Origin: Paramarasmius palmivorus
Lineage: Eukaryota > Basidiomycota > Agaricomycetes > Agaricales > Marasmiaceae
Length of the DNA: 64,000 nt
Direction: 5' to 3'
Assembly: GCA_037176845.1 (NCBI GenBank)
Contig: JAYKXP010000015.1
Coordinates: forward strand, 744,001 to 808,000
Positions 1-12,058 of this stretch are shown here, piece after piece; within the stretch, counting starts at the first letter, position 1; the number at the start of each line of letters is the position of its first letter. The position numbers and the translations under genes are program-made. The notes below the pieces were generated by a model. It saw only the letters and a program-made list of their open reading frames with translations. It ran no database searches and was not told the DNA's origin.

Positions 1-938
1 TCTTTAGTGGTAAATACAGCTCTAGCTCGCGGAGACTCGCGATTGCGCAGATACGACAAATACGTGGATCTACAACTCCAGAAAACTCGCGGATATCGAT
101 AGTCTTAAGCAAGATTGGAGAAAAGGATATCGGGCTCACGCAATGAAGCTCTATTCCTGAACATTGCATTTCCAAAAGCCAAAGTAATAACAATAATAAA
201 GGATACAATGCTATACTCCGAGCATACTTCCATGAGTTGAATGAAGAGCTCGAGCGTACTGTAGGTACCGTTTTCAATAGACGCCCGCCAGCAACCGGTG
301 GTACGGAGCGGAAGCGGAGCCTCGGCGTTTCCGGATTTCAATGTACCACAGTCTTTGCACCGCGACGTCCTTCATCCCGACATGCCAAAGGCCCTCATCG
401 CCATACCTTTTGATTCTCCTTTGGTATATGGAATCTATGGAAGTTAGATATTTGCTATGTTTATCATCCTCCAAATCCACAACTTGCTGTCGCTGAGAGG
501 TTTTCAGCCCAGTTCTTGAGATGTCTTCCCACTCCTCTCGCTCTCGCATCTCGCACTTCAATCTACAATACTCCGTGTCACTAGAGAGGGTTGTTTTGGA
601 TGAAACATGAAGGCGAGGAAGACTCGAAGTATCGCCGTCCTTGTCGTCAAGACGCTACCTACTCTCAAGCCGACCTGGTCGCCGATGAGAGATTAATTTC
701 CTTTGAAGAGGCAGACATCATTCTGCACTAACGCATGCCGGTGGAGTTCAACAGAGTTCAACTATCGCTTACTACGATTCTATCAGCTCGAACGCGAAGA
801 ATACCCGAACCCGGACCGCTACGTTTTCATAGATCTTCCTCTCTATGCCAACCATCCGGTCCGCCAAGACGCGTCTTATAAGAGTATAAGAGCTGAAATA
901 GGTTTAAGAGAGAGATTCAGCATAATTGGCTCATCATC
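1..938. other. 5' flank without a supported gene
   Basis: I see no gene I can support before the start at 939. Two short minus-strand frames lie between 105 and 561, but they have no recognisable domain, no convincing splice join and no start context. The last 70 bases hold the likely promoter of the gene that begins at 939. Confidence 0.5.
877..890 (+). promoter_or_regulatory. TATA-like elements of the LPMO-like gene
   Basis: Two overlapping TATAAG motifs (877-882 and 885-890) lie about 50-60 bases before the ATG at 939, the usual place for a fungal TATA box. Inferred from position only. Confidence 0.4.
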
Positions 939-2052
939 ATGTTCAACTGCAAGTTACTCGCACTCACCTTGTCAGCACTTGTTGTCCGAACGGTCGCACA
1001 TGCAAGAGTGACTGATCCTATTCCTCGTGAGGTGTGTTTCCGCAATCCATCTAGCAGAGTTTATCAGGAGCTGACATACGTCTCTCTAGTATGGCTCCGC
1101 TGCAGAAAGCGCGTGTGGTAGTGCAGTGTACAAGGTTCTCACTGACGGTAAGTCCACGATTCAGAGCGGAACTTCTACTAAGTATCATCACTAACAGATT
1201 TGACTGGACCCGTAAGGTACCCTAGGATTGAGAGACTAAAGCTAACAAAAGCTGATATAGATTGAAAACGCAGAGCAGAAGATCGATTCAGACTATGATG
1301 CCGAGGCGTGTCATCTTTACTTTTGTCGAGGGGCCCAGGTATGTATTATCTATGATTCTTCTAGGCTTTTACTCACAGTCGTGGAGTTCGACGACAACGC
1401 CGATAACATCCAAGTCTATGAAGCTGGGACCACAGTGAACATGAAAGTGAACATGGTCGCGCATCACACCGGATACGCGGTATGTTTTAGTGCATTCTCC
1501 ATAAGGGCTTCTTCGCTGATAAAGGTTACCACCGTAGAATGTCTCTATCGTAAGCGTTGCATATTCAAGTCTGCAACAACGACGTGTTTCATGATGCACT
1601 TCCAGGTCGATCTAAAGGCACAGAAACCCATCTCAGAACTTTTCTTATGGCCAGTATACGCCGACGAGTCCATTGGGCCTTCCAAATGGCCCAAGAATGG
1701 TACGTAATTACATACCTTTAATGATCCACACTGAGTGATCACTGGTTTGAAATAGAGAGTACGCGTCAGCTTCTGGTAGATCTCATTAGATACTGATTAG
1801 GCCATCTCTAGCTGACTTTGACGTGACTATTCCCGACCTTGCTGGACAATGTACTGAGGCCGGGGCTTGTGCTATCCAGTAAGTGCCTTCTTTAAACATT
1901 TCTCTGCTTGTGCCTTACTTGGTTTGCTCCGCTTTAGATGGTTCTGGTACGCAACATCGTAAGTCCGCCTTTCCAGATGGTGCATGTCCGCTCGCTGACT
2001 TCTTCACAGTAACAGTCAAACGTACGAAACCTGCATCGACTTTACCCAGTAG
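939..2052 (+). CDS. small secreted LPMO-like (chitin-binding type 4-like) protein
   Basis: Joining about eight exons gives a continuous protein of about 190 residues ending at TAG 2050-2052. Residues 1-20 form a signal peptide ending ...RTVA. Cleavage there would expose His21 as the first mature residue, followed by ARVTDPIPRE. A second histidine pair lies at residues 107-108 (AHHTGYA). An N-terminal His plus an internal His is the copper 'histidine brace' of lytic polysaccharide monooxygenases. Several cysteines and a C-terminal Trp/Tyr-rich segment (QWFWYATSN) fit a compact secreted beta-sandwich. The family is LPMO_10/chitin-binding type 4-like as I recall it; a non-catalytic copper protein is possible. 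All introns have GT-AG borders. No cellulose- or chitin-binding module follows. Activity and substrate are not shown by the sequence. Confidence 0.7.
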
Positions 2053-2113
2053 ACGATAGTCTACCGTACATACTCAGTGTCCACTATGGAAGTCTTGGAA
2101 TATACAGCATCCT

Positions 2114-4390
2114 TTAAATCTTCTCAAACCAGACCTCTGCTCTTTCCTTGACACTCTCCCCGACTGGTCCTTCCACCCCAGGTCCAGCACCCCAAACTCC
2201 ACCTGTGATACCAAATCCAACCTTTCCTTCATCGTCGACGACGAACTCTGCAGTATGAACTTCATCGCCAGTGCTGGGAGTTGCCGTCCAGTAGGGGTCC
2301 GATTCGTCGTCCGTGGGCTATGACGGTCCAGCGTTAGCATACCGTCAAAGCGCCGAAAAGTAAAACTTACTCGACTTTCCAGCATGGTTACATTGAACAT
2401 CGCACCATCAAAGTGCTCCAGCTTGACATGCGAAGACCAGAATCGATCCCATCGAGCGACCAGAGTAGGGATATCTTCGTTGATACCTCCGGGTAGAACG
2501 ACCGGCAACTCTTTCAGCACCTTTCTGCAAGAGTCTGTTTGGCCGTTACTACCGACAAAACAGAGCTCGATGTCGCCGTATCCTAGATTTCTATACACTC
2601 CTGCGAGTTGCTCCAAAGGTAAGGGAGGTGGTGCAGGATTTGATGGTCGAGGCTTGATCTTCGAGATACGTTTCTCATAGGCTTCCTTTACTTCTTTTTT
2701 TGCTCTAACACGCCAGTGTTAGAACTCAGGGAAAGAGATGGAATTGATGTAGACTTACCGAGAGTCCCAGTCCACAGGTTCTAGCCCAAGCACACTGTCT
2801 ATGATACGCCATTTGATAACCTCGAGGAAGTTTGAGCCATAATCTTCGTCGTTGGAAAAGACAGCGACGCCAAATTTGGAATCAGGCAGGCGGGTTATTT
2901 GGGTTCGGTAGCCTGCGATAGTCGTGAGATGTGGATGGCTGAAGGTAAATAGAAACGATCGTACCGGTCGTTGCACCACCATGCTCAATGTAGTCTATAG
3001 TGACTTGGTGAGACTCAAACACCTAAGCTAATTTTAATGACTTACTGTGCCCCCGATATGACCCCCTTGATTGACCGCCTCCGTAAACAACATTTGATAG
3101 CTCTGGGTGTTTTCTATAAACTCGTTAATGACGTGGGTTGGTACTAAAACTGGGACTAACGGTTCAGCGTCCTGTACGGTGATCCCCGACGCGACCTTCT
3201 TGATAACCTCCTTCGGGATGACCTGTACGTGCGTCTCCGGGTGCTGACCTTCAAGTAGAAGTACTTGAAGCCATCTGGCCTGGAGAGGCGGTAAACACCA
3301 AGAAGTGAACCACCAGAATCAGTGACCTACCGCGTCTCTTGCACTCATGATGACACCGCCGGCTCCCGATTTGACTATAGCCAAGCTTCAGTACTTAAAA
3401 GCGTGTACAGGAGAAAAGAGGACATACAGCTTCCGTCTTCACCTTCGTCAAGAAACCAGCCCGGGAACCTCATAGCTCGCGTTTTGCCCTTGCCAAAGAT
3501 GTCCTTGTCTTTGTCGATACCCTCTCTTGCGATGGGATCGGCGAGATGCCCGCTTTCTTCTGCGACCAAGGGAGAATACGTCGTTGAGGACAAGCCAAGG
3601 GGGTCAAGGACACGTTCTTTTACGTATCTTGCAAATGGCGGGTTGCCCGGAAGGAGAGCAGTAGGAAGGTATGACAAAAGCGTGTACATGTTATTATTGT
3701 ATTGCCATGTAGAGCGGAAACTAGCTGAGGGTCTAAGGTGACGGATTCGTCGCAGCTGTCGCACAGGTGAGCAATAAAGGAAACATCGAAACGACCAAGA
3801 CTTACGATTGACTCAGAGGTATCTGTTCGGGTGTACATAATATCGTGCCGGGGAAGGCCTGTACGATGGCTCATCGCGTCGATAATGGTAGTTTCTGAAG
3901 ACGCAATGGGATCTGCAAGTTTCCAAAGGTCTTCAGGCAGGATGTCCGCGATTTTCGTGTCCCATGAGATACGAGGTGACAGGCTTTCGTCAGAGACGAG
4001 CAATCCGGCAGCTATGGTAGTGAAAAGCTATCGCGGACAAGAGATTAGGTCGATTATCTTGTGCACAGGTCAAAAGAAACGCACCTTCGAATTCGACGCA
4101 ATACAGAGCAAGGAATCCTCATCCATTTTCTTTCCTTCGGCGACTTTTGCTATCCCATAGCCCTTCGTCTCGACATGCCATGATCCTTCGTCGTTTTGCT
4201 TGACAACGGCAACACTGACACCTCCAGGAGAGTTCCATGAAGACAGGATTCCCTCGATGAAACCGTCGATCTCAGGAGTCAGAATCATGTTGCTATGATT
4301 GGTGTATTGAAAAGGACGTTGAACCGTCAGGGCTGATATAGAGGCTTGCAGGAAGAAACACACGAGTAAAGGGCGTATAGGACTCATCAT
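2114..4390 (-). CDS. secreted beta-lactamase-fold serine hydrolase, copy 1
   Basis: Class C beta-lactamase/transpeptidase-like family (PF00144 type) with a C-terminal extension. The start at 4390 begins a signal peptide (MMSPIRPLLVCFFLQ...). The nucleophile motif is S99-N-S-K102, split by the first intron. A Y-N-N motif lies in WQYNNNMYTLLSY, and an H-G-G motif (IEHGG) stands where class C enzymes have their third motif. The C-terminal part (LEQLAGVYRNLGYGDIELCF...) matches the other two copies at 55.3 and 58.1 kb. It ends TWFEKI-like, with stop at 2114-2116. About ten exons join in frame, so the copy looks intact. The family includes esterases, D-amino peptidases and transesterases of natural-product pathways; the substrate cannot be told. 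It lies tail-to-tail with the LPMO-like gene and head-to-tail with the P450 upstream (4795-6673). Confidence 0.82.
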
Positions 4391-4794
4391 GGTGCTGGCT
4401 GAAGGTGATCCTTAAATAAGAAGAGATTCTGAGCGTTGGTAATTATTGATATCATCAACCCTGCGTGAGCCTGCGCATGAATATTTGAATCGCATCGTAC
4501 ATCATGGTGCCTGCTGGAGACGCAGTCGTCGAAAAGCATGTGGAGTCGAAGAGCATGTGGAGAGACATGGCGAACTCAATGTGTGGAAGATATAAGGGAA
4601 AAAAGTTTTACGGAGCGCTGAGCGCTCGAAGGCTGCGGCGAACTACGTACTTATCTACCAGGTGCCAATGGGTGCGGTACACTCAGCCTACTGTAAGGAG
4701 ACTACTGAACGTGCATATGAGAATCAATGGCAAAGACGCGATACGCTGTAACTGAATGCAACTTTCTTTTTCATTAAGGATCCTTTTCGTCACT
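4391..4794. other. intergenic region between hydrolase copy 1 and P450-A
   Basis: About 400 bases that must hold the promoter of hydrolase copy 1 and the 3' end of P450-A. I see no gene, and no clear copy of the 15-base element found before hydrolase copies 2 and 3. A plus-strand frame at 4504-4755 has no support. Confidence 0.5.
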
Positions 4795-6673
4795 TCAAGC
4801 ACATCTTTCTGTAACAGTGAGATTCAAGATGTCCTCTTCATAGACCGGTACAAAGTATTCCTTGAGCTTCATTTCCGGCCTACATCGTGAGATTTTCAGA
4901 GAAGGCACTCCAGTGGAAACAGATTATGAACGTACTCGAAATCACTATGGCTCTTGAAATCCAGCTTTCGGTAAACGTTTCCCAGAATCATGTATAACTC
5001 TGACCATGCAAGACTTTATGAGAGTGGTCAGATTCAAGGCGGAAAAGTAAAGAAAGTATGACATACTTGATCCCCAAGCAACTTCTGGGCCCTTTCCCAA
5101 ATGAAACAAGGTATCGATCCAATGAATGGTCTTTTGTCTCTATCCAGCGCTCGGGATAGAACCTCTGTGGCTCAGGGAAGATGTCGGGGTTCAGGTGTAC
5201 GAAAGGGTTGGCCATTCCAACTACTGTCTGTAGAGAACGATGAACAATGCAGAGTCGAGGATCAACAGATCGCATACCCCCGGTGGTACAGGATGCCCTG
5301 CAATGGAAATACCATAATCCGCGACTATCCGACTCATCGGTGAGACCACACCATGAGATAGACGTAGGCATTCCTTGATAACTGCTGTCTATAGACGATG
5401 TTAGAATTTGGAGACCCAAGAGTCTAGCAGGTCGCTCACCAGATACGGCAACTTCTCCAACCGCTCCAAAGGCATTAGACCGTCTCTATCCGGCCATGCT
5501 TCATCCAACTCTGAAACCAGCTTCTTTCGTACCCTGTCTTCCTGTACAAGATACCACGTCCCAACTGTACATGCATTCCCAACTGTATCACTTCCAGCAA
5601 TCCTAAGATTCCACCCTTCGCAAATTAGGTACCCTCGAGTGACTTTGTGTTGATGTTTCGACCCGGCATTGCGTATGAGGGTGTAAAACACGTTCGAATC
5701 CGTTTCGTTTTCTTCCTTGTCCTGAGTTTCTTGTAAAGCCTCATCCACGAGCTTGCTTACTTGTTTCATGGTAGCGAGTTGGGGTACCGAGCTGGGCATC
5801 AGGATCGCTGAGAGCCACCTTGGAAGGATATTGCTGAGTTGAATGAAGGAGGGGAAATGTTTGAAAAACCAAATGGTACTAAGCCTTTCGTTGAGGCTGA
5901 GAATGACTGGGTGTTCAAAGAAAGGAAAGGAGGTGACATCGATTTCTGAACGGAGTGTGTAAGTCGTGATGATGTCGAGGGTAGTGGAGCGAAAGGCATC
6001 ATTCATCCTGGCTGGCTTGTTTTTGTGGTTCTTCGCGAGTTGAGAAACGAGTGTGTCAACCTGAAAGATACGATTAGCCTATGTGTCATGTGGAAAGCGT
6101 AGGCAATCATACACACCCTCTCTTGGATGGCGTTTTCAAGCCTGAGAATACCCTGTCTTGAAAAGAAAGTACCTAGCATGGATTTGAACACAGTGTGCTC
6201 CTTGGGGTCCGTCTCTGTGAAAACGTTTGGAGGTAGACCAAAATTGAACATAGTGTAAAGATGGGGATCCTTCAGCATTTTAGCAGATGATGAATAGATA
6301 TCGGCGTATGCAGAGGGGTCTGAAAAGTGTAGCTGCACAAGGATGAGAAGTCGGCAGTGTCAGAATCGAAACAAAGACACCTCATTTGGCCCAACTCTCA
6401 CTACTGGACCTGAAGAGATGTTTAATCCTTTCTCCTTGGTCGTGATCAGGATCCAAACTCACCGTATAATTCATGAAGATCTCGAAGGTGAGAAAGCCAA
6501 CCTCCGCCAACGACAACATCATAGTATACACGATAAAGTCGTGTCCGCTTTGCTAGTGACGGTCCCGGAAAGCGTCGCAGAGGATCTGCAAGAGAGACTT
6601 TGCGCCAAACCAGAGACACGATGACAAAACCTGCAGTCAGGTACAGCGCTGCGTGACTGGGGTGAATATCCAT
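4795..6673 (-). CDS. cytochrome P450 monooxygenase (P450-A)
   Basis: Microsomal P450 with an N-terminal membrane anchor (HAALYLTAGFVIVSLVW) and the proline hinge RRFPGPSLAKR. The I-helix reads RIAGSDTVGNAC (A-G-x-D-T), the K-helix E-C-L-R has the ExxR motif, PERW follows, and the heme loop FGKGPRSCLG supplies the Cys ligand. About seven exons join in frame from ATG 6673 to TGA 4795-4797; the last exon (EPEMKLKEYFVPVYEEDIL...) is also found in the other P450s here. The resemblance is to fungal P450s often labelled trichodiene oxygenase-like; that is family-level inference. It is intact and closely related to P450-C (44.7 kb) and P450-D (47.6 kb). It is transcribed away from the MFS gene, sharing a 740-base promoter region. 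Confidence 0.88.
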
Positions 6674-7413
6674 GAAGAACCGCGAAATGCCTGTTGGCCA
6701 GCATTTTATATAACTTGTTCCTGATGCCGAGTATCATTTGACCTTCCATCACGAGAGTTGACCTGAGAAAGATTGAACGGCTGGGTAATACCTGAGTCTG
6801 GTAGTACTAGAAGCATCGTGGATATACATGGTGGTCGTGAGAAGAAAAATTAAATACCGACACAACGTGCCAGTCCCGACGCGCGTACCCGTCACGTGGT
6901 TATATCTTTCTCTCCCTCCTACCATGATCATGATGACAAGACGGGTTCGTACCAACTACTTCAAGGAGCGAAATTCTAACTTATGCATTTTTGGTATTAC
7001 CAAAGACTCGTAGTTCGAACTGTGGCATCAGGATACAAGAAACCTGGAAAATCAACAAACTCTTCTTGATAACACGATGGTCACTACCCACTTTGCGTCG
7101 GTGCTTTTTTTAATGCTCCGAACCCAGTGAGGATCGTCCTTCCCGAGATCTTTGATGTCTTTGGACATGCGAACGTTGAAACACGATGTTCAGCCACAAA
7201 AAAATCCACCGGTCGGAGACGAAGTGGAGCATGAGCGAACGGGCTAACTATACACCATGATGTCGAGCGCGCGCCCACCCGCGATATGATTTTGATGCTG
7301 ACGCTTCAAAGTCGTCCGTGTGCGTCGTACAGCGGACTGTACAGTCATCGTGTAAACATACTCTCTTGATTTATATTCAGGGAGAATTTTCAGAGGTTCG
7401 TTACTTCCTCCTC
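6674..7413. promoter_or_regulatory. divergent promoter region of P450-A and MFS exporter
   Basis: About 740 bases separate the start of P450-A (minus) from the start of the MFS gene (plus). On the minus strand TATATAAAA (6704-6712) lies about 30 bases before the P450 ATG. A shared divergent promoter suggests, but does not prove, co-regulation of oxidation and export. No coding region is supported inside it. Confidence 0.5.
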
Positions 7414-9536
7414 ATGCCTTCCGAACCCATAGAAGCCGAATTCGCTGTTCCTCCAGCTCTATCCCTTGCTCAAGAAGAAGAGTTCCGGCAGCTCGAGCAA
7501 GAGGGCCCGTTACATAGCTCAGATACATTGGGTAACGGAAAATCGCATGGTAAATCGCACAAGAAATCGTCCAGTGTGGGAGATGAGGAGGCTGCGTACA
7601 CGAAGGAAGGGATCAATATTGTGGCATTCGAGAGTGGTACTGGTGAGGATCCTAGGGAGTGGAGCAAGTTCAGGAAATGGTATGCATGAAGGCATACCAG
7701 GTGTACATGCGCTGATTTTATTTTCGATATAGGTACATCACTCTGACGACTGCTTTTCTTTGCCTGGCCGTCGCTCTTGGGAGCTCCATTATTACTGGAG
7801 AGTAGGTAGCCTACTCGTCGTGTCATGTGATTATTTCTAATGCTTTCTCCTCAGCATGGAAGGCCCAACGGCAGACCTAGCTACAACACAAGAGATTGTA
7901 AACTTAACGGTGACATGCTTCGTCATCGGCTTTGGTATAGGGTATGCTTTCTCGTTTTCAATTGTCTGTCCCCAGCTAAGACTTCCTCAGCCCTCTGTTC
8001 TTCGCACCTCTCTCGGAAGTTGTTGGAAGAACACCCATGTACCGCATCAGTCTCTTTTTTTACTTCATCTTCACGCTCCCAAGTGCGTTAGCACAAAACG
8101 CTGCGACTCTAGTAGTAGGAAGACAGCTAGCTGGCCTCGCTGCTTCAGCTCCGATGTGCAACGTTGGTGGAAGGTGTGTAAATATTGTCACTTTACGAAA
8201 GCTCTTTCCCTCATAATGGTCACAGTATTGCCGACATATGGAGCATCGAAGAGCGTGGTGTTCCCATGGCCATCTTTTCATTCACTATCTTGTGAGTAGC
8301 GTGCTCGTGATAGTGAGCCACTTCTAACCGTTGATATAGCATGGGTCCTTGTATCGGGCCGCTCGTAGGTGGCTGGATCGGGCAATACGCGGGATGGCGA
8401 TGGATATGTGGGTTATGATTACTGTCTGTTCTTTCCGTACTCATCACTCTGCAACAGACTGGGTCTTGTTCATCTTCTCTGGAATCTGCTTCTTCCTTAC
8501 GTTGTTCATTCCTGAGACGCTAGCCCCAGTTATTCTTAGACGCAAAGCAGCCAAATTACGCAAGGAGACGGGCGATGACAGCTACAAGACGCTTGAGGAA
8601 CTTGAACGCAAACCATTGGCCGACACGCTAAAAATTGCCTTATTGCGCCCGCTCGTCATGCTCTTTACTGAACCCATTGTGATTCTATTTTCATTCTGTG
8701 AGTATTTTTGTCTTGTCTCCTTGACGATCATGTTTGCTGAACGCAGCATCTGCATAGATCTATCATTTGTATACGCATTGCTTTGTGAGTTTTTGCTTCC
8801 GTCTAAGTGCGTTTCTCGTTGTTTAACCCTCTTGGATCCCAAGATCTGCTTTTCTTTGCTTTCCCTATCGCTTTTGCCGAAATTCGTGGCTTCAGCGCGG
8901 GAATGACAGGTGTTACTTTCATTAGCATAATTGTGCGTATCCTCTTCCATCTAGTATATATCAATATTTATGGCTTTTTCTGCAGCTTGGTATCGGCGGT
9001 GCCATGTGTTTATTGCCCATCCAGGAAAAGGTATATTCGTCGGCAACCCAGAATGGAACATACCCTGAGGCAAGGTTGTACGGTATGATGGTTGGATCAA
9101 TGTATGTCTACCGTACATTTTGATACAAATGGAGGTGCTGAATTTTTCCCTATACAGAACATTGCCAATCTCTCTGTTCGTCTTCGCATTCACTGGCGCG
9201 TTTGCCCACGTACACTGGATAGGCCCTTGCATCTCTGGGGTCATGTTTGGATTCTCTATGATTCTCATCTACGTCTCCGCCAACTCCTATATCGTCGATT
9301 CGTACTCGTCCTTCGCGGCCTCAGCTATCGCAGCCAAGACCCTCTTACGTTCCGAGGTTGGAGCGATGGTACCTTTGTTTGTCACCCAAATGTTCCACGG
9401 AATGGGATTCCAGTATGCAGGGCTATTGTTGGCGCTAATTGCTGTTGCTATTGCCCCTATCCCCTACGTCTTCTTCAATTATGGAGAGAGGATTAGAAAG
9501 AGAAGCGCTAAGGCGTCACAGGCGGTAAGGCAGTGA
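7414..9536 (+). CDS. MFS transporter, drug:H+ antiporter (DHA1) type
   Basis: Multi-pass membrane exporter. I chose ATG 7414 (MPSEPIEAEFAVPPAL...); an in-frame start at 7318 would add an unlikely segment. A cytoplasmic N-terminal tail of about 90 residues precedes the first transmembrane helix (TLTTAFLCLAVALGSSIITG). The motif-A-like loop PLSEVVGRTPMYR follows helix 2, GPCIGPLVGGWIGQYAGWRW looks like the drug-antiporter motif C region, and the central loop KAAKLRKETGDDSYKTLEELER is charged. The C-terminal half (TLPISLFVFAFTGAFAH... to VFFNYGERIRKR) is continuous to TGA 9534-9536. Several introns interrupt the first two thirds. The resemblance is to fungal multidrug/polyamine exporters. As the neighbour of P450-A it could export the pathway product; that is inference. 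Confidence 0.85.
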
Positions 9537-9622
9537 GTGTCGCGAAATAGCGCTGCCGCTCCTGCATCCGCTGCCAGGGACAGGGATTCACGACTCCGAA
9601 GGAGATTGTGGGTGCTGGGAAA

Positions 9623-9648
9623 GGTACCCGTGCGACCGCACGGGTACC
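9623..9648. repeat. perfect 26-base inverted repeat
   Basis: The 12-base arm GGTACCCGTGCG (9623-9634) and its exact complement (9637-9648) are separated by two bases (AC), 87 bases after the MFS stop. It would form a very stable hairpin in RNA or a cruciform in DNA. It could lie in the 3' UTR. Confidence 0.8.
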
Positions 9649-9945
9649 TGAGAACAGGCAACCATTATTGTACTAAAACCTACTTAATATTCGCATCATG
9701 AAGGGATTCATAACATATACATACGTACATCTAAACCGTATCTGCCGTTGTTCGTGTCCTTGTAGCCTGAGACTTGTATGAGTATCCATCTGACTGTATT
9801 CCGTTACTATAATCGTCCATATTATCGTTTGAAACCTGTTTGCCGGCATTCCATGAATTCAGGTTCCTTGACATGTGTGAAAACTCACCTGAGCCGAGTT
9901 TAGGTCGGGTATCGTAAAGCTATGAAAACCTAGCCAAGTGCGGAG

Positions 9946-9980
9946 GTGTCAGTGTTGGGGTATAGTACGGATACTGACAC
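9946..9980. repeat. 8-base inverted repeat at the DUF6534 stop
   Basis: GTGTCAGT (9946-9953) and ACTGACAC (9973-9980) form an inverted repeat with a 19-base loop. The right arm touches the stop codon of the minus-strand DUF6534 gene, so the element lies in its 3' end. This may be chance. Confidence 0.45.
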
Positions 9981-11210
9981 TAGAAATGGAGCGCACCAAT
10001 AGGTGTCAAAACAACCGGTTCATCTGTTGTGGTTCCCGTTCGCGATGTCCCTAATGTTCGCGATGTCCTACGTGCCGTTTCTTCGCGGCCTCGCAGAACC
10101 ATATAGGTAATCAGCATCGTCAATGTATATAGCCTTCCTAGCGACGCAAATAGTACGTAGAACCCTGTCAGAATTTGCTATTAGTACGGCAGCGTGTAGC
10201 ACAATGGTGAAGGTACCATTTATTGAGGTGAATAGCAGGATAAGCATGACTATAGTGGCTGTCGAGGTAAATATTCCACTTGTCACTGCTTGTATAGAAA
10301 CGCGGCGTATGAGGCTAACCCAGGATCAATATAAGCTTTGGACCTGCCAACAGGAACCACTTGCCTTTGAGTTTGGCTATACGATGTCTGGATGCTCCGC
10401 AGTTTCCACACCATACAGACGGCGATTATCAAGTCCGTTGCTGAGCATAACACAGCCGCCACCCTTTGTAGCATCTCGTCAATGGCAGAAAATAGAGCTG
10501 GATGAGAGAACGTACGTAGTAGCTGTGACGCCGAAGTTAACCTCTACTTGCGGGTTGACGGCTACCCAGATTCCGGCTATGAATCCAAAGACCACCTTTG
10601 ATAGTTTTATTTCATTAGCATCTTTTGACGAGGGAATTGGTCGAACGGACGTGGGTGGTAATGAATAAGACAATAATCAAAGTCATGAAATTATTCCTAG
10701 AGCTTGAAGTACCAGATATTGAGTGCGGGATCTGCCATAGGAGCCTAAACTGTACTCACATCCTCCAATACCGATGTGCGAAAAAGGTCTGTTCGATTAG
10801 GGATGATGTGTATGTTAACATGATGGTTACGGGAAGTGTCCATGGTTGAAGAAATAGGTTATGATCTTCGTCAGGGGTGGTCAGTGGATGGGCGAACCAA
10901 AGAAAACGGGTCGTGCGCACTTTGAAAATCCAACAAATACTTCACGTCCCCCCATCAAACATCATCAGCTCGCGACGGGACCGGCAAGCTACCAGGAAAC
11001 CTACGAGATAAACGTTATAACAGACTACAGCTGTGCACGCTGTATCAACGACCAGTGATGCGGTTAGGCTGAGACGATTGAAAGTGTTCCAGGAATGTTT
11101 TGACGTGTTCAAGTGGTATACTGCGAGGCAGACTTCCGACGTATAGAGAAAGATGTTGAGCCACGAAGCAGATAAGAACGCGGTCTGGCTAGAAGTGTTT
11201 GAGGTCAATG
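9980..11210 (-). CDS. DUF6534-like integral membrane protein
   Basis: Minus-strand exons give, in order: a hydrophobic N-terminal part (SASWLNIFLYTSEVCLAVYHL), LVVDTACTAVVCYNVYLV, PWTLPVTIMLTYTSSLIEQ with FFAHRYWR, a further helix (VVFGFIAGIWVAV), ATDLIIAVCMVWKLRSIQ, and a last part GIFTSTATIVMLILLF followed by FASLGRLYTLTMLITYMVLR. This order (Q-x-FF-x-x-R-x-W after helix 3, then a 'K/RLY' segment near the end) is that of the fungal DUF6534 family of multi-helix membrane proteins of unknown function. The C-terminal tail repeats TSRT. Stop is CTA at 9980-9982. The first exon and true ATG are unresolved; upstream sequence to about 11430 is open in frame but unlike the family. Confidence 0.6.
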
Positions 11211-12058
11211 TCTAGAATGTGCAAAAGATGGCATATCATACCCCGATTTGAAGTCCATCTCTAGCAAGCAGAGAGTTTTGTGTGACCACACCTACAACAT
11301 GGAGGTAGATGACAGAGCCTGTTGTCGTGGCCGTTGGGGAACAAATCACGCTTAAATCATTTAAGTTTTCCAGGACCGTGTCAGAAGACCCTGAATCAGA
11401 ATCTATAAGTATGACATATTGTAAGCGAGGGAGACAAAGGATTACGATGATAAGACCTTAGCGTGGTCCTCATTTGTGAAGCTATCACAGTCGACACTAG
11501 CATCCTACCATCTTTCCTCTGTAGCTGGTACTGTTTTCGATGTCCAGTCATCCGGAGAATCAACCGGCGTTTTTATGGTCTTGGGAGTTGATGAAGATGA
11601 AAACGTCGGAAAAGGAAATTATGTAATGTTTCTGGCAAAACTCTGATAAAAATCTGATCTAATCTCTCTTGCCAGTTCTCTTTCACCAATGCCTAAAAAA
11701 CTCTACGATGGTTACCCGATGGTGTGGGGAAATCAAATTTAATCAATCTCAACTGAGCGGGAATACAGGTGCGCCGAAGTTGGCGTTTACACGTTGCTAG
11801 GGAAGAAATCAAGAACATCCATCTGCCTCCCTCAAAGTCTTACCTTCCCAAGTCCTGTGTCTCTGATCGTTCATTACGTCGTTGTCTAGAATGCTAAGAC
11901 ACTCATGAAGATGGATGAAACGGCCATTGGAGGCTCCCAGTCTCTTAAATTTTCTGAAAAGTTAACAAGCAGACACTGATCTAATCTTCCTTATCATCGT
12001 TACCTTGTCCCATCCCGGTATCTTCATCTCATAATCCCGCTGCGGCTCAATCCTATTC
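11211..12058. other. intergenic region, no supported gene
   Basis: About 850 bases. The right end lies just after the stop of the MYND gene. The left end may hold the unresolved first exon of the DUF6534-like gene. I see nothing else coding. Confidence 0.4.

Noticed and set aside
105..561. Two short minus-strand frames near the left edge
   Set aside because: Low-complexity and hydrophobic stretches without recognisable motifs or convincing splice sites.
3322..3741. Plus-strand frame of 139 codons
   Set aside because: Antisense shadow of hydrolase copy 1 exons.
7318..7413. Upstream in-frame start for the MFS gene
   Set aside because: The extra segment is unlike MFS N-termini and ATG 7414 has better context and an acidic tail typical of the family.
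10123..10668. Plus-strand open frame of 181 codons
   Set aside because: It is antisense to the DUF6534-like gene, whose exons on the minus strand follow the family order. The plus frame has no domain.
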